Source of the DNA: Nannocystis sp.
GTDB lineage: Bacteria; Myxococcota_A; Polyangia; Nannocystales; Nannocystaceae
Direction: 5' to 3'
DNA length: 64,000 nt
Assembly (NCBI GenBank): GCA_016712315.1
Contig: JADJRG010000013.1
Span: 62,001 to 126,000 of the forward strand
The notes beneath the pieces are model-generated. The model was not told the origin of the DNA. It was given only the letters and a program-made list of their open reading frames with translations, and searched no databases. The translations under genes and the position numbers were made by a program. Position 1 is the first letter of the stretch, and each line of letters opens with the position of its first letter. This document shows positions 50,035 to 59,516 of the stretch, one piece after another.

Positions 50035-52236
50035 TCAGCCCTCCCGCCGGTTGCCGCCGACCAGCTCGCGCTTGGCCGAGATCTTGATCGCGTAGCTCGC
50101 CTTGAACGTCTGCGCGCCCGCGGGCGCCAGCCTCGCCGACCAGCGATAGCCCCCCCGCAGCGCGTACTCCTCCGGCTCATACGCCTCCCACGGCGGCTCG
50201 ATCGGCCCGCGCTCGATCTGGATCTCGTCCTCCCCCTCGCGCAGCGTCGGCAGCCGCTCGCGCAGCTCGATCGAGATCGGCCGATCGAGCCGGTTCTGCA
50301 CCTCCACCACGATCTGATGGCGCAGCACCAGCGACCCGCCCATCAGCCCCGCGCTCTCCTCGCTGAAGCGGCTGTTCCGCGCCACCTTCACCGCCTGCTC
50401 CACCCCCAGCCCCAGCCGCAGCTCCCCGCCCGCGGGCGCCAGCGGCAGGTCACACGTCATTAGATAGTCGCCGCTCACATAGATGTCCGCCGGGCCAGCC
50501 AGCAGCGGCGCGTCGATCGGGTTCTTCAGCCGCACCTCGCGAAACACCTCGCTGCCCTCGCGCGGCACCGCCACGTACACCAGCTCCGCGCCCCCGGCCC
50601 GCGAGAACAGCGGGATCGAGTGGAACTCACCGTCCGCCAGCACCTCCACCGCGCCCTCAGCCGCGTACACGTAGTCAAAGCCGCCCACCGTCGCCACCGC
50701 CGAGTAGCGGGCCGGCAGCGCCCTGCCGGCGCTCCCCGCCGCGCTCATCGCCGCCGAGATCGCCCCGCTCACCGCGCGCAGCCGCTCCGGGCTCGCCTTC
50801 GCCGCGAGCTCACGCAGCCGCTCCAGCTCGCTCACCCGCGAGAGCTCGCCGCGCCGGCTCGCGCTCACCCCTGGCATCCGCAGATCGCCGTACGCCAGCA
50901 GCTCCCCCGGCTCCTCCGCCTCCATCGCTGGCGCCTCCTCCCGCCGCTCCTTCATCATCGACCCGCCCTGGCCGATCGCCCCGCCACGCGGCGGAGCCGC
51001 GCGAGATCGCGCCATCATCGACTTCGACGCCAGCGGCGCGCCTGGCGGCATCTCCATCGGCGCCATCGCTGGCGGAGGAGCCCCGCCGAAGCCCCGCGAC
51101 GCCGGCTGTGGCCGGCTCGATGAGGGCGGCGCCATCGCGTAGCTCATCGGCGCAGCCGCCCGCTTCGCCCGCTCGGGCTCCGGCCAGCGCGCCCCGCCCT
51201 CATCGACCGCGCTCGCCCCGTCGCCGTCATCATCCGCCGCGAGCTCCTCCGCGAGCGACAGCGACTCGTCTTCCTCCAAGTGCAGCGGCTCCGGCTCGGC
51301 CGGCGGCGGCGCCCCGCCCGCGAACTTATCAAAGTCCGCATAGAGCCCCGCCGCGCCCTCTGGCGGCGCCCGCCAGCCCTTACGCGCCGGGCTCGCCTGC
51401 CGCCGCCCGATCCGCAGGCTGTGCAGCTCTGGCAGCTCCGTCCACCGCTGCGCGTCCGCCGTCGACAGCGTGAGCCGCACCCCGCGCCAATCCTCGCCGC
51501 TGCGCTGCGCCACCGCCGCCCGCACCGACACCGTCGCCGCCGCCATCGCTCGGTCGAACATGACCGTATAGGCAGGTGACCAACGTGCCCCAGGGACCAT
51601 GTACTCGAGGACAAGCGTCCGCGGCCCGCTTTGCCCCGCCTGCCCGCGCAGCCGGATCGTCGCCCGCTTGCGCAGCTCATGCGAGCGCGCCTGCCGGGCC
51701 GAAGACGCCGCGCGATCGCGCTCGATCTCCGCGGAGAGCGCCTCTTTCGCCTCGCGCAGCGCTCGGCGGATCCCCTCCAGATCCTGATCGATCGCCGCCA
51801 GCGCCGCCCCGCGCGCCGCCGCCATCGCCTCCCTGCCCGTGTACGGCGCGGGCGGAGGCGCCGCGCCACGTCGCCCCTCCGGCCGCGCCGCCACCAGCTC
51901 GACCTCGAGGCGCTGCGCCTGCCGCAGCCGCCCCTTCATCTTCTCCTCGATCCCCAGCACTCGCCGACGCGCCGCCCGCAGCGCCTCGCTCTCGGCCGGG
52001 GGCAGCGAAGGGTCCACCGCCGCCAGCGCCACGCTCAGCGCCACGTCGATCGCCACCAGCCCCTCGCCCCCCTCGATCCGCGCCCGCAGGCTGCGGTCCT
52101 CCAGGCTCAGCGGCAGATCGTCGATCACCACCTCCTCCGGGCACGCGCCCGCGTCGGCGATAACCGACGAGCGGGCGACCAGCGCGCCCGAGCGATAGAC
52201 AGTCACAGCGGCGATCGGGGCGTGCAGCGAGCTCAT
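50035..52236 (-). CDS. MuiA-family DUF4139 protein, copy 2
   Basis: 733 residues. DUF4140 start (PIAAVTVYRSGALVARSSVI), coiled-coil pair (about 75-185), DUF4139 text (LEYMVPGARWSPAYTVMFDRA), then a 200-residue disordered insert rich in Ala, Pro, Met and Glu (about 280-450). The rest of DUF4139 follows (IPLFSRAGGAELVYVAVPREG, VQNRLDRPISIELRERLPTLREGEDEIQIE). The insert makes it longer than copy 1. The start at 52236 gives the conserved beginning. The two genes are adjacent and co-oriented, and probably form a complex (inference). Confidence 0.8.
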   Translation of the reverse strand: MSSLHAPIAAVTVYRSGALVARSSVIADAGACPEEVVIDDLPLSLEDRSLRARIEGGEGLVAIDVALSVALAAVDPSLPPAESEALRAARRRVLGIEEKMKGRLRQAQRLEVELVAARPEGRRGAAPPPAPYTGREAMAAARGAALAAIDQDLEGIRRALREAKEALSAEIERDRAASSARQARSHELRKRATIRLRGQAGQSGPRTLVLEYMVPGARWSPAYTVMFDRAMAAATVSVRAAVAQRSGEDWRGVRLTLSTADAQRWTELPELHSLRIGRRQASPARKGWRAPPEGAAGLYADFDKFAGGAPPPAEPEPLHLEEDESLSLAEELAADDDGDGASAVDEGGARWPEPERAKRAAAPMSYAMAPPSSSRPQPASRGFGGAPPPAMAPMEMPPGAPLASKSMMARSRAAPPRGGAIGQGGSMMKERREEAPAMEAEEPGELLAYGDLRMPGVSASRRGELSRVSELERLRELAAKASPERLRAVSGAISAAMSAAGSAGRALPARYSAVATVGGFDYVYAAEGAVEVLADGEFHSIPLFSRAGGAELVYVAVPREGSEVFREVRLKNPIDAPLLAGPADIYVSGDYLMTCDLPLAPAGGELRLGLGVEQAVKVARNSRFSEESAGLMGGSLVLRHQIVVEVQNRLDRPISIELRERLPTLREGEDEIQIERGPIEPPWEAYEPEEYALRGGYRWSARLAPAGAQTFKASYAIKISAKRELVGGNRREG

Positions 52237-52344
52237 CAGAGTGCGGCATGGTAGCCGATCTACCGATCGATCAGGCGCGCGCAAAACAGCGCGCGGCGCG
52301 AAGGGCCGCCCCTCCGCGCCGCGCGCCTCGTCATCGCCGCGGTC

Positions 52345-52743
52345 TCACGCGCTGTGCACCGAGATCCGGCGCGGCTCATTGCGGCGCGACTTCGGCAGCT
52401 TCAGCCGCAGCACCCCGTCCTTGAGCGCCGCCTCGATCTCCCCCGCCTCGACGTCCTCGGGGATCTTAAACGACCGCTCGAGGTCCGCGTCGACCCGCTC
52501 GTTCGCGATCAGGCCCGCCTCCGCGATCGGCGCCCTGCGCGCGCGCAGCCGCAGCTCGCCCTCTTCGAAGCGCACCTCCACGTCCTCCGCCTTCACCCCC
52601 GGCAGATCCGCGATCACCAGGAACCCGCCCTGGTCCTCGAAGATATCGACCGGAGGCGCCACAGCTCGGCGATCGCGCGTCGCGTCGGCGCCCTTCACCT
52701 CAGCGTTGTTCTCTGTCGCCCTAGAAATTGTTTGCTCGTGCAT
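52345..52743 (-). CDS. Small heat-shock protein Hsp20, copy 1
   Basis: 132 residues. Alpha-crystallin domain: PPVDIFEDQGGFLVIADLPGVKAEDVEV, LRLRARR and the end GVLRLKLPKS with the I/V-x-I/V motif (RISVHSA). ATG 52743 has AGGAAGGAG upstream. It prevents aggregation of unfolded proteins. Paired with a second Hsp20 gene 53 nt upstream in the same orientation. Confidence 0.92.
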   Translation of the reverse strand: MHEQTISRATENNAEVKGADATRDRRAVAPPVDIFEDQGGFLVIADLPGVKAEDVEVRFEEGELRLRARRAPIAEAGLIANERVDADLERSFKIPEDVEAGEIEAALKDGVLRLKLPKSRRNEPRRISVHSA

Positions 52744-52796
52744 TGAAGTGCTCCTTCCTGGTCTCTCGTGATCGTTCAAGGCGCTGCTCCTCGGCG

Positions 52797-53258
52797 CTAC
52801 GCCTTCGCCTCGGCCTTCGCGGCGCTCGTCACCGTGATCGACCGGGGCGTCGCGTCCGCGTGCTTTGGCATCGTCACCGTCAGGATCCCGTCCCGCACCC
52901 GCGCGCTCACCCCGTCCACCTCGATCTTCACCGGCAGCGCCACGCTGCGCGCGAACTTGATCAACCCCCGCTCGCGGCGATGCGCCGAATAAGACCCCTC
53001 TGGGGCCGCCTCCTTGCGCTCGCCCTTGATCGTCAGGCTCTCGCGGGTCGCGCTCACCTCGAGCTCCGCCTCGGTCATGCCTGGCACCTCGGCCTCGAGC
53101 ACCAGCGCCGCTCCGTCGTCACGCAGGCTCGCCCGCGGCCAGCTCGCCGCGCGTGGTGCCACGTCCGCGCTCGCCTCACGCAGCGCCTGGTTCATCCGCC
53201 GCCGCAGCAGCTCAAAAGTACGAATAGAGTCATACGGATCGCTGAAGTAGCTGATCAT
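52797..53258 (-). CDS. Small heat-shock protein Hsp20, copy 2
   Basis: 153 residues. Start region MISYFSDPYDSIRTFELLRRRM, then the alpha-crystallin domain (ALVLEAEVPGMTEAELEVSATRESLTIKGERK, GLIKFARSVALPVKIE, GILTVTMPK) and the C-terminal RSITV motif. ATG 53258 has a strong AAGGAGG. About 95 nt upstream on the minus strand a TTGACA (complement of 53352-53357) could be a -35 box; no matching -10 or CIRCE element is obvious. Confidence 0.92.
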   Translation of the reverse strand: MISYFSDPYDSIRTFELLRRRMNQALREASADVAPRAASWPRASLRDDGAALVLEAEVPGMTEAELEVSATRESLTIKGERKEAAPEGSYSAHRRERGLIKFARSVALPVKIEVDGVSARVRDGILTVTMPKHADATPRSITVTSAAKAEAKA

Positions 53259-53414
53259 CACAACCTCCTTGATGGGCGACCCGGACGCGCACACGCGCGT
53301 TCAACCGGCCGCCTCGTCGAATGGTCGGCAAGCTAATCCGCCTCCTCGACCTGTCAACGGCCCCCTCGATCGGCGCTCACCGCCGACCGCTACCGGCGCC
53401 CTCGGCGCCGCCGC

Positions 53415-54407
53415 TCACTCCTCGACGCCGCGATAGATCCGCGCCAGCAGCCGACGGTTGTGGATCAGCGGCTTATCAAAGCGCCCCAGCCGCATCCCCT
53501 GCATCGTCATCGGCGTCTCGGCCAGCGCCGGCACGAAGCGCGCGTCGTCGCGGATCTCCCGCTGGATCAACATCAACGCCGCCCGCCGCGCCAACGACCC
53601 CAGCCGCCGCAGCGCCCCCTCCAGCCGCACGAACATGAACACCACCATCATCGTCGAGCCCGCGTCCAGCGGCACCATAAAGATCGGCGCCAGCAGCCGC
53701 CCAGGCCGCGTCACCGCCCCGCTCGCGTCTGTCCAGTGGATCTCATAGATCGACCGCACCGGATCGAAGAGCGTCGTCCACCGGTTGTGGAAGTGGTCCC
53801 CTTTTTTGATCCCAAAGAACCCGCCCAGCGCCGAAGGCCGCTGCCGCGCCTCGTAGCGCACCTCCGTGCGATCGGGGAAATTCTCCGCCTCGAACCCGAT
53901 CGTCCCCACGTCCTCCTCCCGCCAGCCCAGCCGCGTGTGCACCCACGGCGTGTGCTCGTCCTCCGAGAAGTTGTCGAGCACCACGTGCAGCGGCGCCGCG
54001 AAGCGCTGGAACATCACCCCGCCCGCCTCGTAGCCTGGCGCGCCGAGCCGCGGCAGCCGCTCCATCGGCACCTCCTGTCCTGCGAGCCAGATCACCCCGT
54101 CGCGCTCCACCGCCTGCATCGCCTGCGCGGCGCAGCGGCGCAGCTCCGGCTGCGACGGGCTCTCGCCGCGCCCGGCCTGGTCGAAGCGCCAGCCGTGGTA
54201 CGGGCACACCAGCCGCCCGTCCGACCGCACATGACCGCCCGACAGCGGCGCGAAGCGGTGCGGGCAGCGGTCCACCAGCGCCCCGATCCTCCCCTCTGCT
54301 CCGCGCCACAGCGCGTACCTCTCCCCGTCCAACATCACCTGCACCGGCTCACGCCCCAGCGCGCGCGCCCGCAGCACCGGGTGCCAGAAGCGGCTCACCG
54401 CGCTCAT
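53415..54407 (-). CDS. Rieske [2Fe-2S] ring-hydroxylating-type oxygenase
   Basis: 330 residues. Rieske ligands are in DRCPHRFAPL and VCPYHGWRF (CxH...CxxH, about residues 48-70). The catalytic domain has DNFSEDEHTPWVH, with the mononuclear-iron His/Asp set expected in D-x-x-x-D-x-x-H. Length fits the alpha subunit of VanA/KshA-like monooxygenases. It overlaps the downstream-oriented DUF2505 gene by 4 nt, so both are one unit. Substrate unknown; a sterol or terpenoid is possible. Confidence 0.88.
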   Translation of the reverse strand: MSAVSRFWHPVLRARALGREPVQVMLDGERYALWRGAEGRIGALVDRCPHRFAPLSGGHVRSDGRLVCPYHGWRFDQAGRGESPSQPELRRCAAQAMQAVERDGVIWLAGQEVPMERLPRLGAPGYEAGGVMFQRFAAPLHVVLDNFSEDEHTPWVHTRLGWREEDVGTIGFEAENFPDRTEVRYEARQRPSALGGFFGIKKGDHFHNRWTTLFDPVRSIYEIHWTDASGAVTRPGRLLAPIFMVPLDAGSTMMVVFMFVRLEGALRRLGSLARRAALMLIQREIRDDARFVPALAETPMTMQGMRLGRFDKPLIHNRRLLARIYRGVEE

Positions 54408-54907
54408 GGGTGCTCGACCAGCCAGCGCCGCGTGAACGTCGTCGTCTCGACGTAGCTCGCCTTCACCTCATCGACGATCGTCTGCTCCACCTTCCCCCCG
54501 ACGAACGGGATCGAGCACGAGCACTCCCCCTCCCACGTCCGCCGCACCTTCGCCGGCCCTAGCGCCCGCACCGAGTACACCCCCCGCGTCTTCACCTTAT
54601 CGGCCGCGAAGCCCGGCACCGTCTCCGCCACCATCCGCCCCTCACGCGCCTTGAACACGTTCTTCTCCGTGTACGCGATCGCCCCTTTGACAAACTTCGC
54701 GAAGATCGCCGGCACCTCTCGCTGCGGCGTCAGCACCTGCGTCCGGTAGATCACCAGCGCCTCGCCCTCCCCCTCGCGCCGCATCTCCAGCACCCGCCGG
54801 CCGATCCGCAGGCGCGCGAAGAGCCCCTCGTTGTACCCCTCGTCGAAGAACATCGCCCAATAGCGCTCGGGCGTCGTGTCGAAGTCATCCTCGATCGTGT
54901 ACTTCAT
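54404..54907 (-). CDS. DUF2505 (START-like) protein
   Basis: 167 residues from ATG 54907 (MKYTIEDDFDTTPERYWAMFFDEGYN). The DUF2505/SRPBCC fold is suggested by alternating strands ending in a C-terminal helix (VDEVKASYVETTTFTRRWL) and a conserved GGKVEQTI. Such proteins hold a hydrophobic ligand in a helix-grip cavity. Coupled to the Rieske oxygenase, it may present or protect the substrate (inference). Confidence 0.75.
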   Translation of the reverse strand: MKYTIEDDFDTTPERYWAMFFDEGYNEGLFARLRIGRRVLEMRREGEGEALVIYRTQVLTPQREVPAIFAKFVKGAIAYTEKNVFKAREGRMVAETVPGFAADKVKTRGVYSVRALGPAKVRRTWEGECSCSIPFVGGKVEQTIVDEVKASYVETTTFTRRWLVEHP

Positions 54908-54944
54908 GGCTGCGCCCGAGGTCACCACAGATCGCCGCGATCTG

Positions 54945-55964
54945 TCACCTAGGGACCGCCTGCGCGCCCTCGCCCTCGCCGCTCGCGCCGCCCTCGCCCC
55001 GCCCCTGCCGCAGCAGCAGGCCCGCCAAACACACCCCGCCCACCGCCACCCCGAACCACAGCGTGCACAGCCGGATCAGCAGCGTCGAGGCCAGCGCCGT
55101 CGCCTGCGTCGCCCCGCTCGCCAGCCGGATCACCAGCACCGCCAGCGATCCCTCCGTCGCCCCCAGCCCGCCGGGCAAGAACGACAGCGCCCCGATCAGC
55201 GTCGTCGTCGACCAGAGGAACGTACACAGCCCCAGCGACGCCTCCACCCCCGCGAAGCCGCGGAGGATCAGCCAAAACCCCGCACACTCCAGCCCCCAGC
55301 CGACCACGCTCAGCGCCGACAAGATCGCCAAGTGTCGCAGCCGCAGCAGCACCGCCGAGCTCTCCACCAGCAGCTCCGCCTTCGCCGCGAATTTGCCGAT
55401 CACCGGCGCCCGCTCCAGCCAGCGCAGCAGCCCGAGGCACAGCCGAGGCGACCCCAACACCACCACCCCGCCGATCACCAGCGCCAGCGTCACCGCCACC
55501 ACCGGCAGATACTCTTGGAACTGCATCACCCCCACCATGCTCAGCACCACCAGCGCCACCAGGTCGGTCAAGCGATCCGCGATCACCACCGGCGCCGTCC
55601 GACTAAACGGCACCCCGTCGCTGCTCTTCAGCAGCGCCGAGCGCAGCACCTCGCCCACCTTGCCCGGCGTCACCGACATACTCAGCCCCGCCAAGTAGAT
55701 CGCCAACGAGCGCCCGATCCCCAGCCCCGGCGCGTTCCCTGGCCCGGGCGCGCGGATCTTCAGCCACCCCAGGCACAGCTCCCACTTCCAAAAGCGCAGC
55801 AAGTAGTTCAGCGCGCTCAGCCCCAACGCCGCCGCCGCCGCGCGCCCGTCGAACTCCGCCAGCGCCGCCCCCATCGCCGCCGCGTCGACGTAGAGCACCG
55901 CCCCCAAGTACACGAGCACGCCCAGGACCACCCCGATCAGCGCGCGTCGGATAAGCGAGCTCAT
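54945..55964 (-). CDS. YbhN/UPF0104 flippase-like membrane protein (LPG synthase TM domain)
   Basis: 339 residues with about eight membrane segments. Family motifs are LNYLLRFWKWELCL, SMSVTPGKVGEVLRS, FSRTAPVVIADRLTDLVAL and LSFLPGGLGATEGSLAVL, as in the membrane half of lysylphosphatidylglycerol synthases without the transferase half. Likely a lipid-moving or lipid-binding inner-membrane protein. Start at 55964 (MSSLIRR) or 55979. Confidence 0.88.
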   Translation of the reverse strand: MSSLIRRALIGVVLGVLVYLGAVLYVDAAAMGAALAEFDGRAAAAALGLSALNYLLRFWKWELCLGWLKIRAPGPGNAPGLGIGRSLAIYLAGLSMSVTPGKVGEVLRSALLKSSDGVPFSRTAPVVIADRLTDLVALVVLSMVGVMQFQEYLPVVAVTLALVIGGVVVLGSPRLCLGLLRWLERAPVIGKFAAKAELLVESSAVLLRLRHLAILSALSVVGWGLECAGFWLILRGFAGVEASLGLCTFLWSTTTLIGALSFLPGGLGATEGSLAVLVIRLASGATQATALASTLLIRLCTLWFGVAVGGVCLAGLLLRQGRGEGGASGEGEGAQAVPR

Positions 55965-56109
55965 GCGGCCACGGAGCATACTTTTTTTCGCTCATCTTTT
56001 ATTTGAAGTTCATCGCCCGCTCAAAAAAAGAGGCGCCTCCGCTCTGGCTCACATCGCCGGCCCGGCCCGACCTTGTTTTTTCCGCGGATCTTCGCCACCT
56101 TCGCGGCCG

Positions 56110-56961
56110 ATGCACAGCACCAGCGCCCTCTGGCTCGGCCGCCTCCGCAGCGGCGAGCGCGACCGCACCGTCCGCGTCTTCACCGCCGGTCCCCCCCCCA
56201 CCGACGACGATCTTTTTGAGGAGATCGACGACCCCTTCGCCGATCCCGCCGCCGATCCCTGGCAGCGCGCGGGCGGCCCCGCCAGCCCGACCGCGCTCCG
56301 CGGCCGCCTCGGCGATCACGCCCTCGCCCTCCCCCTCACCCCCTCCAAGATCATCGGCGTAGGTCGCAACTTCCGCGCCCACGCCGCCGAGCTCGGCAAC
56401 GAGGTCCCCACCGAGCCCCTCCTCTTCTTCAAGCCGCCCAGCGCCCTCACCCTCGCCGGCCAGCCCATCGTCCTCCCTCGCGGCTATCAGCGCATCGACC
56501 TCGAGGCGGAGCTCGTCGTCGTCATCGGCCGCAGCGCCCGCGGCGTCGCCGAAGCCGACGCCCTCCAGCACGTCGCCGGCTACATGCTCGGCAACGACGT
56601 CTCCTGCCGCGACCTCCAGCGCAGCGACAAGCAGTGGACCCGCGCCAAGGGTTTCGACACCTTCGCCCCGATCAGCGCCTTCGTCCGCCTCACCGAGCCT
56701 GGCCGCGTCCTCCCCCTCGATCAAGTCTTCGTCACCGCCACCCACGGCGATCGCCGCTGCCAGCGCGCCCCCTTGTCCGACATGATCTTCGGCCTGCCCG
56801 CGCTCATCGCCTACATCAGCGCCTGCATGACCTTAAAGCCAGGCGACCTCATCTTCACCGGCACCCCCGAGGGCGTCCACCCCCTCGCCCCCGGCGACCA
56901 CGTCCAGATCGCCGCCGAAGGCCCCTTCCCCCTCGCCCCCGTCGCCAGCCCCGTCGTCTAG
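56110..56961 (+). CDS. Fumarylacetoacetate hydrolase (FAH) family protein
   Basis: 283 residues. The C-terminal FAH domain starts at SKIIGVGRNFRAHAAELG and includes FFKPPSAL, DLEAELVVVIGR (metal-binding Glu residues), GYMLGNDVSCRDLQ, KGFDTFAPI and GDLIFTGTPEGVHPL. Family enzymes cleave or hydrate beta-keto acids in aromatic catabolism. The first 75 residues (Asp/Pro-rich) are unusual. Start ATG 56110. Its stop overlaps that of the convergent gene at a CTAG. Confidence 0.88.
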   Translation: MHSTSALWLGRLRSGERDRTVRVFTAGPPPTDDDLFEEIDDPFADPAADPWQRAGGPASPTALRGRLGDHALALPLTPSKIIGVGRNFRAHAAELGNEVPTEPLLFFKPPSALTLAGQPIVLPRGYQRIDLEAELVVVIGRSARGVAEADALQHVAGYMLGNDVSCRDLQRSDKQWTRAKGFDTFAPISAFVRLTEPGRVLPLDQVFVTATHGDRRCQRAPLSDMIFGLPALIAYISACMTLKPGDLIFTGTPEGVHPLAPGDHVQIAAEGPFPLAPVASPVV

Positions 56962-59036
56962 TCCCAGCGGTCGATCATCACCACCGCCACCGAGTGCGCC
57001 GTCGTCACCCGCAGCGTCAGGTTCCACGGCTGTTGGTCCGTCATGCCCAGCCCGCACGCCGTCGCCTCCTCTGCCCCCGCGATCTCCGCGCTGCTATTAA
57101 ACGCCTCGAGCGTCGCGCGGATCGGCCGCAGCTCGCTGCGCAGCGTCTCGGTGAAGAAGCCGCGCCCGCGCCCCGACGTCGTGTCGCGGCATTGGTCGAG
57201 CAAGAAGAGCGTGTGCCGCCCGTGCTGCGTCAACGGGTGCTCGCCCCACAGGTTCGGCGACGCAGCGATCCCTGTCACCCGCGCCCACGAACCCGCCCGC
57301 ACCCCCCACGCGCCAGTCCCACCTGGCGGCGGCGTCGCCTGGTGAGGCCGCCGCGCCAGCCGTTGACCCGGCTCATAGTCGAACTCGAGCACCGTGACGT
57401 CTGAAGCCGCCCCCGTCTCGCCCCGCGGCGAGATGATCCCGGTGAAATGAAACACCTCGCCGCTGATCTCGATCTCCACCTTATACGGCGTCGGGTACCT
57501 CGCCGGCTCGTGAAAGCGGAAATTTTGGACAAACACCCGATAGCGCCCGCGCGGCGCCGCGCCCGCCGCCCAGCGGATATTCTCCACCGGCGTCGTCGTC
57601 TCCCCGCGCACGTTCATATCGACGTCGAGCCACCCGCCGCAGGACGCGCGCTTGCTGCCGAAGTAGATGTGCTCGCCGCGCGGCGTGGCGACGTGCAGAT
57701 CCAGGTCATTGCGGTTGTCCCACAGCAGCGACGCCCGAATATCGACACCTTCATAACGTCCGCCCGCGCCCTCCACCCGGCGCTTCATCTCCGCGTCGAT
57801 CCCCGCGTGGTAGTACCAGCTCACCGGGTTGCGCCGCTCCTCCGCGTCCCACTGCAAGATCGGCGGCGCCGCCGCGTCCACCGCCGTCACCAGCGCCACA
57901 AAGCGCTCCGGCCCCGCGGGCACCTGCGCCTCGATCGAGAGCGCCTCGGGCAGCATCGTCCGCGCGAACTTCTCCCACGTCATCGTCTGCTGCGGCAGCG
58001 CCACCTTGCCCGCCGAGGGGCTCGCCTTCGCCGTCAAGTGGCCGAACACGCTCCCCTCCCGCGCGGGCCCCTGGGCCGCCCGCGGCCGCCACACGAAGCT
58101 CTGCACGTCCTCCAGGCGCGCGTAGCGGCGCGCCAGCGCCCCGCTCGCCTTCAGCCCCGCGATCACCTTCTCTGCCTGCGCGATATTACCCGCCGCGGGC
58201 GCCACCTGAGCGCGCATATATTGAGAGGGCGCCATCTTCTCATCGAAGCGGCGCTTGATCGCCGCGCTATCGAGCCCGCTTTGCAGGTCCTCGAGCAGCG
58301 TCCCGATCATCCCGGAGCGGATATGTGCATACCCAGCCGGGGCCGTCGCCACCGCCCGCCACACCAGCGCGCCGCGCCGCCGCGGCTCCTGCACCCGCGC
58401 CAGCGCTTGATGCAGCCCCAGCAGCCACGTCGCCACGCCGATGCACTTCTCCGAGCGATACAGCGCCCCCGAGCTGAGCAGCGCGTGCGCGCGCGCCACC
58501 AGATCCTCTGAGAACTCCGCCAGCCCGCGCGACAGCATCCGCCAGTCCTCTGCTCGCTCCGCCTGCACCTGCCCCGCGCTCAGCAGCGCGTGCGAGTGCG
58601 CCCGCGGCACGGTCACGAAGATGTGCTCCCACACCTTGCCCTCCGCCGTCGGCGGCGACGCGGCCGTGCCCAGCGTCAACGTCGCCGGCACCAGCACCCC
58701 CCGCACCGCCGCCGCGTTCACCGCCGCCGCCATCGCCTGAAACGCCTCCTTGAACTCCGCCGGCGCGTCCTCTCCCCACATCGCCGAGCTCGTCCGCCCC
58801 GCCTCATCGATCGCCACCAGCCCGCCATAGCGCTCCACGAAGCGCCGGCACGCGTTGCACGTGTAGTGCTGGCGCAGCCCCTCCGGGATCTTCTCTAAAA
58901 AGATCCCCCACAGCCCCGTCACCGCGGTGAAGAACAGCGGCCCCGCCGCGTACCCCGCGAAGCGCCCCTGCAGCGCCGCCAGCAGCCCCACAAACTCATC
59001 CTTCTCGACGACGCCGCCGTGCTCGTGGTTCTCCAT
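56958..59036 (-). CDS. Large protein with DUF2135-like domain
   Basis: 692 residues, no signal peptide. A near-N-terminal CNAC pair (about 59-62) may bind metal. Long helical text follows to about 430. Then comes a DUF2135/YfaP-like beta-domain (VDIRASLLWDNRNDLDLHVATPRGEHIYFGSK, GWLDVDMNV, PRGRYRVFVQNFRFHE, about 455-560) and an extra C-terminal region to 692. DUF2135 domains usually bind calcium or carbohydrate at the surface, so a cytoplasmic version is odd. Function unknown. Transcribed alone, against the FAH gene. Confidence 0.65.
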   Translation of the reverse strand: MENHEHGGVVEKDEFVGLLAALQGRFAGYAAGPLFFTAVTGLWGIFLEKIPEGLRQHYTCNACRRFVERYGGLVAIDEAGRTSSAMWGEDAPAEFKEAFQAMAAAVNAAAVRGVLVPATLTLGTAASPPTAEGKVWEHIFVTVPRAHSHALLSAGQVQAERAEDWRMLSRGLAEFSEDLVARAHALLSSGALYRSEKCIGVATWLLGLHQALARVQEPRRRGALVWRAVATAPAGYAHIRSGMIGTLLEDLQSGLDSAAIKRRFDEKMAPSQYMRAQVAPAAGNIAQAEKVIAGLKASGALARRYARLEDVQSFVWRPRAAQGPAREGSVFGHLTAKASPSAGKVALPQQTMTWEKFARTMLPEALSIEAQVPAGPERFVALVTAVDAAAPPILQWDAEERRNPVSWYYHAGIDAEMKRRVEGAGGRYEGVDIRASLLWDNRNDLDLHVATPRGEHIYFGSKRASCGGWLDVDMNVRGETTTPVENIRWAAGAAPRGRYRVFVQNFRFHEPARYPTPYKVEIEISGEVFHFTGIISPRGETGAASDVTVLEFDYEPGQRLARRPHQATPPPGGTGAWGVRAGSWARVTGIAASPNLWGEHPLTQHGRHTLFLLDQCRDTTSGRGRGFFTETLRSELRPIRATLEAFNSSAEIAGAEEATACGLGMTDQQPWNLTLRVTTAHSVAVVMIDRWD

Positions 59037-59144
59037 CGCTCATGCTCTCCTACCGGGGCCACGCCCGCGGCCGACGAGGCTACACCAAAGCTCACCCTCG
59101 GCGCCTCAGCCGCGCCTCCGCGCGATTCGGGCATACTGCCCCGC

Positions 59145-59453
59145 ATGCTCCAGACCGCGCTCGGCCGCCTCCGCCTGATCGGCCTCATCGAGGGCACCAG
59201 CTTCCTCCTGCTGCTCACCATCGCCATGCCGCTCAAGTACGTCGCCGGCCGCCCCGAGGCCGTCAAGTACATCGGCTGGGCGCACGGCGTCCTCTTCATG
59301 CTCTACCTGCTCGCCCTCATGCACGCCGCCAGCGAGCGCGACTGGCCGCTTCGGCGCCTCTTCCTCGGCTTCGTCGCCGCCGTCGTCCCCCTCGGCCCCT
59401 TCGTCTTCGACGCCAGCCTGCGGCGCGAGCAGGCCGCCGCTCCGCCCGCGTGA
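59145..59453 (+). CDS. DUF3817 integral membrane protein
   Basis: 102 residues with three hydrophobic segments: LRLIGLIEGTSFLLLLTIAMPLKY, GWAHGVLFMLYLLALM and FLGFVAAVVPLGPFVFD. The EGxSF, MPLKY and GxxHGxLF motifs are those of DUF3817. Function unknown. ATG 59145 was chosen because it begins just before the first conserved helix. Confidence 0.85.
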   Translation: MLQTALGRLRLIGLIEGTSFLLLLTIAMPLKYVAGRPEAVKYIGWAHGVLFMLYLLALMHAASERDWPLRRLFLGFVAAVVPLGPFVFDASLRREQAAAPPA

Positions 59454-59516
59454 GCGCGTGCCCGCGCCGTCCACGCCAGGTGACCGTTTTGTGAATCCCG
59501 GCTAGCCTGCTCGCCG

